A DNA stretch of 64,000 bases from Aphidius gifuensis. Taxonomy: Eukaryota; Arthropoda; Insecta; Hymenoptera; Braconidae. Shown in pieces: positions 1 through 11,574 of the stretch. Numbering within the stretch: position 1 is the stretch's first letter; the number at the start of each line of letters is the position of its first letter. A program made the translations under genes and the position numbers. The stretch spans positions 5,394,001-5,458,000 of the forward strand of contig NC_057789.1 in assembly GCF_014905175.1 (NCBI RefSeq), given 5' to 3'. The notes beneath the pieces are model-generated. The model ran no database searches, was not told the DNA's origin, and worked only from the letters and a program-made list of their open reading frames with translations.

Positions 1-2107
1 TATAGTATCATTCCAACAATTTAAACATCCATCATCAGGACTCCAAGCATTTGCCAAATAATTACCCAATGAATTTAAAATAATTTTACTTGGTCCATTA
101 CCATGAACAATCAGAGGTACTCTGTCATACAGGGTATTTTGTAAATATGCTTTATTATCTTTGAATCTCAATTCAACATCACCTTGTAAAAAAAATTAAA
201 ATATTAATTAACAATAATGATTATTTTAGCTAGAAACTTTTATCAAATACTCACCAACAGCTCCATTAAGATTTTGAAAAATTTCAGCATGATGATCTAA
301 TTTAATTTTATGTTTTTCTCGTAGTTCTTTATCAAGGTAGGCTTTTGTATAAAATAATTGATCATCATCAGTATCTTTGACTGATGAATATTGTAAAATT
401 TCATATAAATCAGATGCATAACCAATGAAGCCACCAGAATTGAGATATGGCTCGCCTCGTATTATTGTTGGATATTTATTTGACAATGATTTATCAGGCC
501 AACAATATTTTTCAGCTGAAAAAATTATTCTTCCACCAGATGCCTTGAATCGATTGACAATTTCATTCAATGATGCCAAAAAAATAACATCATAACTGAA
601 ATATTTTGAATAGAAAAATGAGAATCAGCAAAATTATTTTGAGATTTTTAAATGATAAATTTAGCAATTAACCTGTCAGTAAAAATAATAATTTTTTCAT
701 CATCATTTTGATATGGTTTCAGTGCTTTTTTTAGAAGATTAATTTTATATCCTCCTCCTTGGGTAAGCATATTTCCTCCTTTCCATGGTTGATTGAGACC
801 AAGTGTTGTAATTTTATTGGCAAATCCATAAATTTTTGCTGATCTGATGTATCTTTTGTAGCCATCAGTCTCATTTGAAGCAACTGTTAAGACTAAAACA
901 TCTGTAAAAATAAGTAAATAATTATAAAAATAAGCCAAATGGAAAAAGGAAGTTTATATTTAATTTTTGATTGCTTTGCCAGACAAACATGAACATTTAA
1001 AACAACGTAAAAAAAAAGATAAAAAAGTACTAGTAAATCAGTGATTTATTTTTATTATTTTGACTAATTTCTTTTTCGTTTTTTTTTTTTTTTTGTAAAA
1101 AAAAAGAAACAATTGGTGTGTCCTACGTGATCATGAAAGCGTAGTAAATTTAGTATTTTAAATTTTTTTTCCAGTGTATTTTTAATTGATGCTGAACACA
1201 GATGTTATGTCATTATAAAAAAAAAAGCAGTTCCAAGCAAAGAAACCGCAGAACGTTTGACGAGAGTGCAGAGAATTGAGTGGGTGTCTTTTTTTTTTTT
1301 TAATTTATTTTTTTATCCAGCGTAATAATATATAAGCGCATTGATACTAAGCAAGTTAAAAAATTAAATTGCTTGGATGCTTATTTCAACATCAATTTCT
1401 AAATTAACGAAAAAAAAAAAAAAAATTAAATGGAATAATTTCTATTTTTATGGCTCATTGATGTGGTTGATGGAAAAAAACAAAATTTTTATTGAAATTT
1501 TATATGGAAAATATTTCTATTTTGATATTTAATTTTTTTACATTATTTATTTACGAAAAATAATAGTTTTTATTTAAAATTTTTTGGAGTAATTTTTATG
1601 TAGACTATAAATTTTATAAAATGAGATAAAAAATTTATTTTTATATTTTTTTTAAATACATAAAAATGTCGTTAAAAATTAGAACTGATAAAAAAAAAAA
1701 ATAACTTGTATTTGTATTATATTTTTTCCGCATTTTTTAAGTAAAAATATTATTAAAATTTTAAATGTTTGTCATACTGTTATAAATACAATTTTTTTTT
1801 TTTTTTTAAATGAAATTGACAGAGAAATAATTAATTTCGAATATTAAATTATTTCTACGACAATATTACTATTACTATTACTCCAAAGTAAAAAAAAAAA
1901 TTTCGAAAAACAGAGCAAATAAATAATTTTAAAAAAAGTAATTAAATTAAATTTTATTAACAATCAGTATAAACATAATTAATTAAATAATAAAAAATAC
2001 ACATTACCGGCTTGATCATCATCATCATCTTGTTTCTCTTGTCTCGTATTATCAATGAGTCCAGTAAAAATAATAATAAACAATAAAATCCAGCACTTCC
2101 AAATCAT
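1..2107 (-). CDS. Plod: Procollagen-lysine 5-dioxygenase (lysyl hydroxylase), N-terminal part, runs off left edge
   Basis: Lysyl hydroxylases act in the ER lumen, hydroxylating collagen lysines; some members also glycosylate hydroxylysine. Four coding exons are visible: 2107-2008, 901-673, 595-255 and 182-1 (continuing left), with GT/AG borders and consistent phases 1, 2 and 1. The start at 2107 opens a hydrophobic signal peptide (MIWKCWILLFIIIF). The rest matches the PLOD glycosyltransferase-like N-terminal domain: DVLVLTVASNE, the FTDSYDV metal-site motif formed across the exon 2/3 junction, SGGFIGYA, DQLFYT, LDHHAEIFQNL and VHGNGPSK. The C-terminal Fe(II)/2-oxoglutarate dioxygenase domain lies outside the window, so hydroxylase activity cannot be judged here. 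Intron 1 is 1.1 kb and A/T-rich with nothing recognisable. The gene is divergent with SREK1. Identity is secure at family level. Confidence 0.93.
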
Positions 2108-2912
2108 TCTGAAATTAATGATGAGCCTTTGTCAACACTCTGATGACAACTACTCTTAATTTTTCTCTTTTTTATTCAACAATAATAATGCTAAAAAATT
2201 ATATATAAAAATAAAAAATCAGTTAAAATAAAATGAACACAGCATCAGCCTACACGAGTAACTCGCGGAGTGTTATTCTCTCTCAAAGATGATAACAATA
2301 TTTCTCTTCTCGACAATAATCATAATCACAATGAGCACACTTAATGATAGAAATAAACTGAAATAAACCAAATAGAAATTATAATAATAATCAGCATCCC
2401 CCTTTTGTGGGTGTTCAATGATTTTGTGTCTCCATAAAGTGCTGCCCTCTCAATCATCAACTTTGTTTGCCACCCAAAAAAAAATAGCGCTGATGTTTGT
2501 AAACTCTTTCCCCCCATACACCCCCCATGAAAAATAATGATAAGATGAAAGGAAAATAAAAAATGGCGTTGATGCCAAAGCAGTGATAAAAGTACCGTAG
2601 CGTCCCGCGTTAAATATTTTTCATTATTTCATATAATAATAAAAAATAAATTGAGTTAAAAAAAATAACAATGATGATGTTTTTATTAGAATAATGTCTG
2701 GCTTGTACGAGTCAGTTAATTTAATAATAAAACAATTAAATAATTAAAGTGTTAGGTAGAAAAAATTAACAATACAGGTGGTGAAATAAATATTATATTT
2801 ATAAATAAATATATACAATAGTGTGTGGTGACCCTCCCGGTCTTGTTGGGTTTAACCTTAAAAAAAAAATATAAATAAATATAATATTTTTTAAATGAAA
2901 AATAATATTAAA
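2108..2912. promoter_or_regulatory. Divergent intergenic region between PLOD and SREK1
   Basis: About 0.8 kb separates the two outward-facing start codons, so both promoters must lie here unless upstream leader exons exist. It is A/T-rich, with a short CpG-containing patch near 2593-2612 and another near 2260-2270. No TATA box stands out, and transcription starts cannot be fixed from sequence. Confidence 0.5.
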
Positions 2913-4696
2913 ATGGCAGTTGGAACAACAAAAGTTATTCAAGTAACAAATATTGCACCACAAGCAACAAAAGATCAAATGCAAACATTATTTGGTTATT
3001 TGGGTAAAATTGAAGATATACGTTTGTATCCAACAATACGTGATGTTGCTGTACCAGTACAATCAAGAATATGTTATATTAAATTTCATGATCAAGGAAG
3101 TATTGCTGTTGCTCAACACATGACAAATACTGTATTCATTGATCGTGCATTAATTGTTATTCCATATCAACATGGTGATATACCAGATGAACAACGTGCA
3201 CTTGAATTGACAAATAATGGCACAGTTGTACCAGGTAATAATTCATTTAAAATAAATAAGTAATAATTGCTAAAAGTATTATTATTTTGTTATGTATTGT
3301 TTAAACAATTGAATATTGTTTTTTGTTTTCGTATTTATATTATTTAAATTTTTTTTTTCTGTCCATTTTCGAACAACGTATAGGTAACGTTTTGTTTTCA
3401 GGTTTGTATCCATCAGAACCAAAATTACCACCAAATGTGATAAATTCAATTGAAGGAATACCACCAAATCATGTTATAACAACACTAGATCCAAAACTTG
3501 AAGCAAATGGTCTACCAGCATATCCACATCTTCCAGGACATTTAGATAGTCGTAGAATTGAAGAAATACGTCGTACACTTATTGTATCAAATTTAGATAT
3601 ATCAGTATCAGTTGATCAATTACTTGATTTTTTTATTGCAAATAATGTTGAAATAAAATATTTACGTTTATGTACACGAGATTCAGATACTGATCATTAT
3701 GCATTAATTGAATTAACTGAACAGGCACATGTTGTTACAGCATTATTATTAAATGGTAAATTATTATCAGATAAACCAATTAAATTAATTCATTCAACTC
3801 AATCAATTGCTAAACCAGAAGCTAAAAGTAATGAAGCAGCACAAAGAGAAATTGAAGAAGCAATGTCACGTGTTAAAGAAGCACAAAATTTAATATCAGC
3901 AACAATTGATCCAATGATTGGTATGTTATCAAAAGATAAACGTAGTCGTAGTGGTTCAAGAAGTAGAAAAACAAGATCACGTTCACGTGGTAGAAGTCGT
4001 CGTTCAAGATCACGTAAACGTTCACGTTCACGTCATCGTCGTTCACGTTCACGTCATAGACGTCGTTCAAGATCAAGATCAAAACGTTCACGTTCAAAAG
4101 AACGTAAACGTAAATCACCATCAAGAAGAAGAAGTACATCACGTGGACGTCATCGTTCAAGATCAAGATCACATACATCACGTTCACATAGATCAAAAAC
4201 ACCATCAAAAGATCGTAAAAAAAAAACATCACCAAAATTAATTGACAGTCGTTCTAGATCAAAAAGTAAAGGACCAAAAACAAAATCAAGAAGATCAAGA
4301 TCAAAATCAAAAACTAAATCATCAAAATCAAAATACTCGGAAAAAACAAGAGAACGTGATAGAGATAAGGAAAAGGATAAAGATCGTGATAAGGATAAAG
4401 AAAGAGATAGACGTAGTAAGGATAAAACAGATAGTAATGGAAAAAAAAATGATGATAGAGAAAGAGACAGAGAAAGAGACAGGGGAGATCGTGATAGAGG
4501 TGGTGAAAAAGATAAAGAACGTGATAGAAATGATAGAAATGATAGAAACGATAGAAATGATAGAGGTGAAAGAGATCGTAGTGAAAAAAAAACAAAGGAT
4601 AGTAGAAGGTCTGATAAGGAGTCAAGAGAAAGACGATCAGAAGAAAAATCATCAAAGGGAGGATCAGATTACAGTGACAGTTTAAAAGATAATTAA
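2913..4696 (+). CDS. Srek1: SR-related splicing regulator SREK1 (SRrp86/Srp54-like)
   Basis: Nuclear SR-related protein expected to modulate alternative splicing by binding pre-mRNA and other SR proteins. Coding exons are 2913-3234 and 3402-4696; the intron starts GTAATA and ends TTTTCAG, joining CCA-G|GT. The product is about 538 residues. RRM1 (about 5-80) has VIQVTNIAP and the SREK1-typical HMTNTVFIDRALIVIP. RRM2 (about 165-240) follows the signature SRRIEEIRRTLIVSNLD. A conserved helix (EIEEAMSRVKEAQNLISA, about 256-274) precedes an Arg/Ser domain (about 288-400) that grades into Lys/Arg/Asp/Glu repeats to the end. An in-frame upstream ATG at 2895 would add six residues. I prefer 2913 because it has A at -3 and G at +4. 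The human protein also has two RRMs and a long RS/RE tail. Confidence 0.92.
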
Positions 4697-6107
4697 ATTA
4701 ACTGTCAAAATTAATTAATCAATGAAGAAAATTTCAAACGAAATAACTCAATAACTTGGATTGAGTTGATGACAAATTTAGTCTTTTTTTTTAATCGGTT
4801 AATTGGAAATTTTACAAATCAGCTAGTTTTTTTTTTTTTTTTTTTTATTTAAAATGAAGAATAAATAAAATATTTTATTACTAACCCTTGGCTGATAGTA
4901 TTGTCAATATTAAATTGACAATATAAAAAAAATCATCAAAATAAATCAGTACTTTTGTCACTCTTGTGTGAGTGTTCATCGAAAAAAAAATATATAAATT
5001 TTTCATTGTGTGTAAGGAGTAAGTGTGAATTTAATAAAAATAATATAAATAATTGTGAATTATTTAAAATGAAATTACTTCTGAAGTCATCTTAAATATT
5101 TTTTACTAGCTATATTAATTCATTGTTAATAATCTTGTCTAATGTAAACCATTTTAACATGACATCTATAATAATAGTAAAAACAAAACAAAAATGTAAA
5201 AAAATAGTTTTCTTTCATTTGTCAAATTGTTATTTGATATTTTTTCTTAAACCTTATTAATTTATTTATAATTAATTGAAACAATTTATAAAATAATCTG
5301 TTATCATTTAATAGACAATAATTGAGGTATGTATTTCGATTATTTAAAAAATTATTATCATCTTTTCTCTGCCAAATTTTTAATAGTATTAATTTTATAT
5401 TTTTATTTTACTTGACATTTGGTAGACTTGTGATTGAATTAATTTTACATTTTTTTTTTTTTTTGTTCCCAAGTTATGAAAATATACTATTATTATTAAC
5501 AAAATTATTAATATATTTCTTAATGAATTATTTACAAAATAATTAAACAAATCAACAAGTTTCGTTACAATTTTATCTGTCGTTTTTTTTTTTTAACCAA
5601 TATAATAATTTTCTTTTTAAATATTTCATTTCCAAATTTAACAAAATAACAATATTATTAATAAACAAATGATAAGATCAACAAAATTTATTATTTTTTT
5701 TAAATTATGACCTTGACTCATCATATCAAACAAAATTAAAAATGAAATTTTTAAACTGATAAATCATCATCAGTGATAATATTATTTTTAAAATAAATAT
5801 TTAAAATCTTTAATTGTCAGTTTTTTTTTCTTCTTTGTTATAGCAGGTGTGATAAGTAAATATAATAAATTTGATAATATATAATAAAAATAAAATAGAA
5901 AAAAAAAAATAAAAAATACTTGAAATTTATATATGAATAATAATTTTAATATAAATTTAAAAAATAATAACACTAAGATATACAAATTAATAACAATTAT
6001 ATAGTTTACAATAATGAAAAAATTAATTAACGTAATAATAACAAATATAAATTGTAATAAATTGGTTAATAATTAGTAAATGATGAAAAAAAAAAAATAA
6101 TAGAATC
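4697..6107. other. Convergent intergenic region with 3' UTRs of SREK1 and the BTB gene
   Basis: No gene is visible. Several AATAAA-type poly(A) signals occur, for example near 4862 and 5030 on the plus strand. The remainder is A/T-rich with poly-T runs. Small open frames at 5322-5546 (+) and 5788-5985 (-) are Phe/Leu/Ile/Tyr-rich, as A/T-rich filler would give, and I treat them as noise. Confidence 0.6.
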
Positions 6108-7645
6108 TCAAGTATGACTTGCAACAAGTGAATTATTATGCTTATTTCTTTTAGTATTATGATAAAGATAAGAATGAACACGTAAACTATTACTATTTTT
6201 ATATTTATTACCGCATAATTTACATGTTAAACTTTCAAGTGGTCCATGTAAATATTTAACATGAAGTTTAAGATTTTCTTTACGTGTAAATTGTCTTAAA
6301 CACCATGGACATGAATACATACGTACAACTTTACCACGATCAACACGTAATGTTGGACCAAGTTCAGATACAACACGTAATGTTGTTTCAAGTGGTAATG
6401 TACTATGAGCTATTCCTTTAACTGTTCTACGTCCTTTTGGTGCTCTTGATAATTGACATTCTAAATTATCCTCACAATTTTGAGCTTGATTTATATCTGT
6501 AAAATTTTATATTAATCATATAAATTGTTTTTTTATTATTGTTACAATTTATTTTTTTATTTAATTAATTATTATTACCTGATGGTTCTTCATGATAATC
6601 AGAATGATAAGAAGCACTTTCTTGTGGTGATTGTACTTGATTATTTTCATTTGTATTTAAATTTTTCGATGTTGATTGTGTCATAACAAATCTATAATCC
6701 AATGGTTTATCATTGTCATCATTGTTATCTATATTATTATTTGTTGTTGTTGTTAAATTTGATGCTTGATTATTTGTATTTTTTAAATTTTCAATGTTCA
6801 TATTATTGTCGTTTAATAGTAATTGTGTATTAATTTTATTGTCAGAATAATTTTCATTATGAAATGTTATACTTGATGATGTTGATGCATCATCATCAAC
6901 ATCAACTTTTTGTGATTCATTATTGTCTTGTATATTTGATAATTGTTTATTTAATTTTTCAATTACTAATTCTTCTTCATCTTGTTCATCATCAACATCA
7001 ATATCTTTATCAACATCGGATTCTTTTTCAGATTTAATTTCATCATCCAGTCTTACAGTATTTAATTCATCTTGTTTATTATTTTTATTCTATTGTTAAA
7101 AAATAAATACAATATTAATGAGTTAATAATAAATGAAAATTTAATTTTTATATTTACTTGATTTGTATCTCTTGTTAGGCCTTTTATTTGTAATGTTTCT
7201 GCAACTTTTAAAAAACTTGATATATCCTCTTGTTTAATATTCACCTCACCCTGATACATAAAATGTAACATTGCTAATAAATCACTGTAATTAACATCTT
7301 TCAATATGACAATTGGATGCTTGCATGTATTACCCTGTATAAAAATAAATTTCAATTTTTAAATTTACTTTTTTTTTACGTCTTAACTTTGTATATCATC
7401 AGTCATCATATACATGTACATAAAAAAAAATAAATACAGGTTTTAAATTAATTTAATCATACCTTGAATAAATCACGAAAATATGTGCTACAAACAGATA
7501 ATATTAATTTGTGTGCTCTCAGTATTTTTCCTTCAGCAGCTAATGTAACATCAACCAGATGCTCATCAGTCAACAATGAATATAAACCAGATGATAAATT
7601 TGTTGGAAAACTATTCCAAACTAATGAAAATTGTTCACCAGCCAT
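6108..7645 (-). CDS. BTB/POZ and C2H2 zinc-finger transcription factor (ttk/lola-type BTB)
   Basis: Probable DNA-binding transcription or chromatin regulator. Four coding exons (7645-7463, 7334-7158, 7089-6579, 6496-6108) splice in phases 0, 0 and 1 into 419 residues. The BTB domain spans about 1-118 and carries signatures of the insect ttk-type group: [54 protein letters not shown] and [10 protein letters not shown]. Residues about 120-290 are acidic and Asn/Asp/Ser-rich, without a recognisable domain. Two C2H2 fingers lie near the C-terminus: C353-C356-H369-H374 and C382-C385-H398-H403, both with CX2CX12HX4H spacing. Insect BTB loci such as lola and ttk often swap alternative finger exons; no second finger exon was recognised here. 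The start is preceded by an acceptor-like TTTATTTAAG, so a noncoding leader exon probably lies upstream. I could not choose a named ortholog. Confidence 0.88.
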
Positions 7646-9445
7646 ATTTTTATTAAAAAATATTCCTTAAATAAAATTAAAAAAATCATCATTAATAATT
7701 ATCAATATATTATTTTTAAAACTACGTTAAATTTAAAACGTAGAAAAATATATAATTTTATTTCGAATAAATTTTACCTGTATGTATTATCTAAGAATAG
7801 AAATCTCCGTTCTCCTTTGTGATTATATTACATATATGACTGCAGGTAAACAGTAACAATATTTTAACAATTGCATTAATATTTAACACAATAATAATAA
7901 AACAATAAAAAAAATTATAATATATTCACTTTGATAAACTTGTTTTTTACACAAATTTCAAAAAACTAATAACAATAATAACAACAACAATAACAAACAA
8001 ACAAAATAATAATATGATATACCTATATTTGATAGAAAATTAAAAAAAAAAAATAATATTATTATTAATAATAATATATTTATATTTATTAATATGATTT
8101 ATATATGATTTAAGGTGTAATCGGTCATAATGCATAACTGCACCATGAATCATGCTCACATACAAAGTATATTTATTTTTTTTTTATATCTACGACGGAT
8201 ATCATATGTGCGTTGTGATATTACGAGAATTTGAGAGAGATAGATTTATTTAATTATTGTGAGACAAGTAAGAGAAGCTACACAAAAACATGGTAATACA
8301 AAAATAATAAAAAAATGTATACAGATACTAACTACAAACGGTTAAAAAATGAACTAACTTCGAAATTTTATATGCGCATCGATATATACAACTCGTTAAA
8401 TGACTATTAATTATGCACACCTCTTTTTATTATTATTATTATTTATACATTAAATTATTTTTGTTAATGGATATATTTTTAATATTTAATATTAAATTAA
8501 ATGTTTTTTTTTTTGTTTTTTATTGCATATTATTATTAATCACAAATTTACATAATTTTTTTTAATTTAGATTAAAATATAATATTTATTTATTGATTTT
8601 AGGAAAATTTTTAAAAATGTAAAAAATTTAAAATAAATATTTTCTTTTTTTTTTCGTTTAAATCAAAATAATATTTATAATTATTAATCATAAAAATATA
8701 CATTGTTAATAGTTTTTTATTTTATTTTCGAATTAGTAAATTTTTAAAATTTTTCTTTTCATTTTTTTATTGTAACACTTATCACATTGTGGAAATAATA
8801 AAATTAATAAAATAAAATAATGAGATTTTTCTAAAAAACGATTAGTTAATATTTTTACAATTTTTGTTATTTATTTTTTTGCATTAATAATATGAAATAT
8901 ACTTTGTTATATTAAATATATTAATCTAAAATAATAATCACATCTAATGATTATTTTTAAACTTGATTTTTTAGTACGATAAATAAAAAGCTGTAATGAA
9001 ATTACTACACTTGTTTTTGATTCCTTATTTTGACTTATCAAAGAACATATATATATATAATATTATTTAATGGCGCAAAGTATATACGATAATTAATTAG
9101 CACCTTAAACATTAAAAGCAACATTGTATGCTAAAAACCATCAAATCCAATCACAATTTAATCTTTTGTAAAACCAAAAAAAAAATTAAAATAATTAATT
9201 CTTTTGGTAATTTACCATCTTCATTCAAGTCTTTCGTTTGAATAACAATCTACACTATAGAAATTAATATTTATCATATGTGTTATCGATTATTATATCG
9301 TGCAAATTTAAATTTCAAAAAGAAATAAACGAAAAATGCAAGATACTCTATGTAGTATCATCACTGGGTCAAATTAACTTTTTGTTTTTTTTTTTTTTTA
9401 TCTTGTAAATAATCTCTTTAAACATAAATAGATAAATATGAATAT
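7646..9445. other. Intergenic region: 5' side of the BTB gene and 3' UTR of Ndfip
   Basis: No coding frame is supported. The strip from about 8,400 to 9,000 is almost pure A/T. A slightly richer patch near 8,100-8,400 could include a BTB leader exon or promoter, but no donor site could be tied to the acceptor upstream of the BTB start codon. Confidence 0.5.
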
Positions 9446-10775
9446 TTAGTAAAAAAATAGCAGACGTTCTTGAGCACTGCCAGACAATAATTTCCATCCA
9501 CGTTTTATATTTAAATATTGAGTAACAGCACGTAAGCAAATAATAATTCCTGTAAAAAATAATAATAAATAAATAAAAGATGTTAAATGTTTAAGTTAAT
9601 AGTATTATGATAACTTACCAAGTGCCATGATTAACCACCATAGCCATGAATTAGAACGTGATGCCAAATCAGTTGAATGCTTGACAATTACAGTCCATTT
9701 TGTCAATGAAAGACCAAATCCAGCAAGAGCACCATATCGTGCAGCAATTGTGTGACAAAAACACATTGACAATAAAAATCCAATCCAATTAAAAAAAAAT
9801 GCAACTGTAAAACAATTATATTCAAATTAATTTACATATTAAAATTAATTTATTAAAAATATATAAGGTATATTTAAACTTACGCAAAAATACTGTGTAA
9901 AAAGTAAAATCAGTACCAAGTAAACCACTTTCTGGATCAACTTCAGTGGCACTTATTGGATCAAGTGCCAGAATTGTTAATGGTTGTTGAGTTCTTACTC
10001 CACTCTGTTAAATTGATTCATTTATTTAATTAATATTAATGTTAAAATAAAATTGTATAAATTTTCACATACGATATTAATTGGTCCATGGGGAATTGGT
10101 TCACCATGAAGTGTTTTTTCACGTTGTACTTCTTCATAACTTGGTAATTTTGTAGCCAATTCATATGGAGGTGGTGCTGAGAAATCTAGCTTTGGTGGTG
10201 GTAAATCATCCATGCTCTATAATTAAGTATTTAAAAAATAATTAAATAAATAAATTTAATTGATTTTTTTTTAATGATAAATTTACCAGATATATTTATA
10301 ATTAATTTATGTAAAATTTTCTACCATTGGAAATGTGTTTTGATGTGGTCGAAGATAATCATTGAAGCCAGAGTTACTTGGTAAATCCACGGTCAACATT
10401 GGCATTGGCATTTGTGATGATACTAGGTTTGGGTCTGATGAAGACGCAGCTCCTTGTGAAGCATCACTAGGTATCTGTGACTAATTAAATTTAAAAAAAA
10501 ATCAATTAGTCATGATAAAATTTCATTTGACATTTGCATTGTTGTTGTTGTTGTTGTTGTTTGATCAGTCAGCACTTAAAATTTATTTATTTGTATCAAC
10601 AAATGACATGTAAACAAGGAAAATATGATAAATAATATTGACAAGTCGTTAAAGTGGCAGAAGATCAAGTGGATAATAACAAACTCTAATTGTTGTTTGC
10701 ATGAAGAAGCAAATGAAAATATAAAATGGACTCATAACATGAATTATTATAATTATTAATTTATAAGCTTACCAT
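9446..10775 (-). CDS. Ndfip: NEDD4-family interacting protein (Ndfip), membrane adaptor for HECT E3 ligases
   Basis: Ndfip proteins are Golgi/endosomal membrane adaptors whose PY motifs recruit and activate NEDD4-type ubiquitin ligases. Coding exons are 10775-10773, 10480-10325, 10216-10073, 10004-9884, 9804-9619 and 9549-9446, giving 237 residues with consistent phases. PPPY lies at 68-71, followed by LPSYEEVQREK (LPSY 77-80), as in the family. The C-terminal half holds three hydrophobic segments, about 131-156, 160-180 and 190-210, with family-typical FFFNWIGFLLS, IAARYGALAGFGLSL and SWLWWLIMALG. The proposed first coding exon contributes only the ATG, immediately followed by GTAAGC. Exon 2 starts after TTAATTAG; a second acceptor six bases on (TCACAG) would drop two residues. 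Exon 1 is the least certain part. The gene is divergent with Glyr1. Confidence 0.9.
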
Positions 10776-11574
10776 TTTTATAATTTTCCAATAGTTAAAC
10801 TTTTAAAATAAATAATTACAGCAATTAATGCGCACCTTCAAATGATGCTCGTTATAAATATTGTTTTGAAAAAAAAAAAAAAAAGTAATATTATCTTTGC
10901 GATAAATAAATTGCTTGGTAAATATCAATCGATGCTTGACACTTTTTGACAGCTGTAAAAAAACTGTTCTGCCGTGATACTTGTGCAATTGTCTAATATC
11001 ACAATTTAATATTATAAAAAAAAAACTTTGTTATCGATTTGTTTTAAATTTTTTAAATTTCAATAATCAATTCAACAAGAAAATCAAATTATTTATAAAC
11101 TAAAAATTACTTAATTATCGCTACCTGACAATCATTTGATTTTATCAATTATTTTTGAACAATTAAAATTAAAAACAATTATTTGAAAAAAAAAATTCAA
11201 AGCTTCCGCTAGAAATGGTCATCCAATCAGCAACTTGTGTCGAGAAACAAAATGGCTGGCATTTTGTCTAGAGCCACTTTCATGAGATAAAAATGAAAAT
11301 AATATTTTATTAAAACAAATTATTAATTAAATAACATTATAAATAATTTCTTATGACTTTGTATTATTAATTTATTAATTTACAAAGCATTAGAAATTAA
11401 TAATTTGATAATTTATTAAATATTTTTGATCAACGTAGTGCGATTTGAACGCCAACGGTAAAAATGTGAAATTCGCGGCGTGATAGATGAAAACGACGCG
11501 TCTCCGGTCTCATCAAGTCAGTCGCTTGGTGAACGTTGTTGAAACTTGACCAGTTTATTTTCAACAATAACAAC
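10776..11574. promoter_or_regulatory. Divergent promoter region between Ndfip and Glyr1
   Basis: The 0.8-kb spacer contains a CCAATCAG CCAAT-box sequence at 11223-11230. It also has a CpG-rich stretch at 11450-11560 with AACGG and GCGGCG elements, and an arthropod initiator-like TCAGT at 11518-11522, about 55 bases before the Glyr1 ATG. A start there would give a short unspliced leader. Small open frames on the minus strand around 10,803-10,988 look like chance. Confidence 0.5.

Noticed and set aside
2895..2912. Upstream in-frame ATG of SREK1
   Set aside because: It would add only six residues in a poor context; the second ATG has the better context and fits family N-termini.
4314..4655. 113-codon minus-strand frame, and 3873-4235 (-), 3918-4241 (+), 4242-4685 (+)
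   Set aside because: They are antisense or shifted readings of the SREK1 RS/RE repeat, rich in Phe/Tyr/Leu or His/Val in repeat patterns, with no independent signals.
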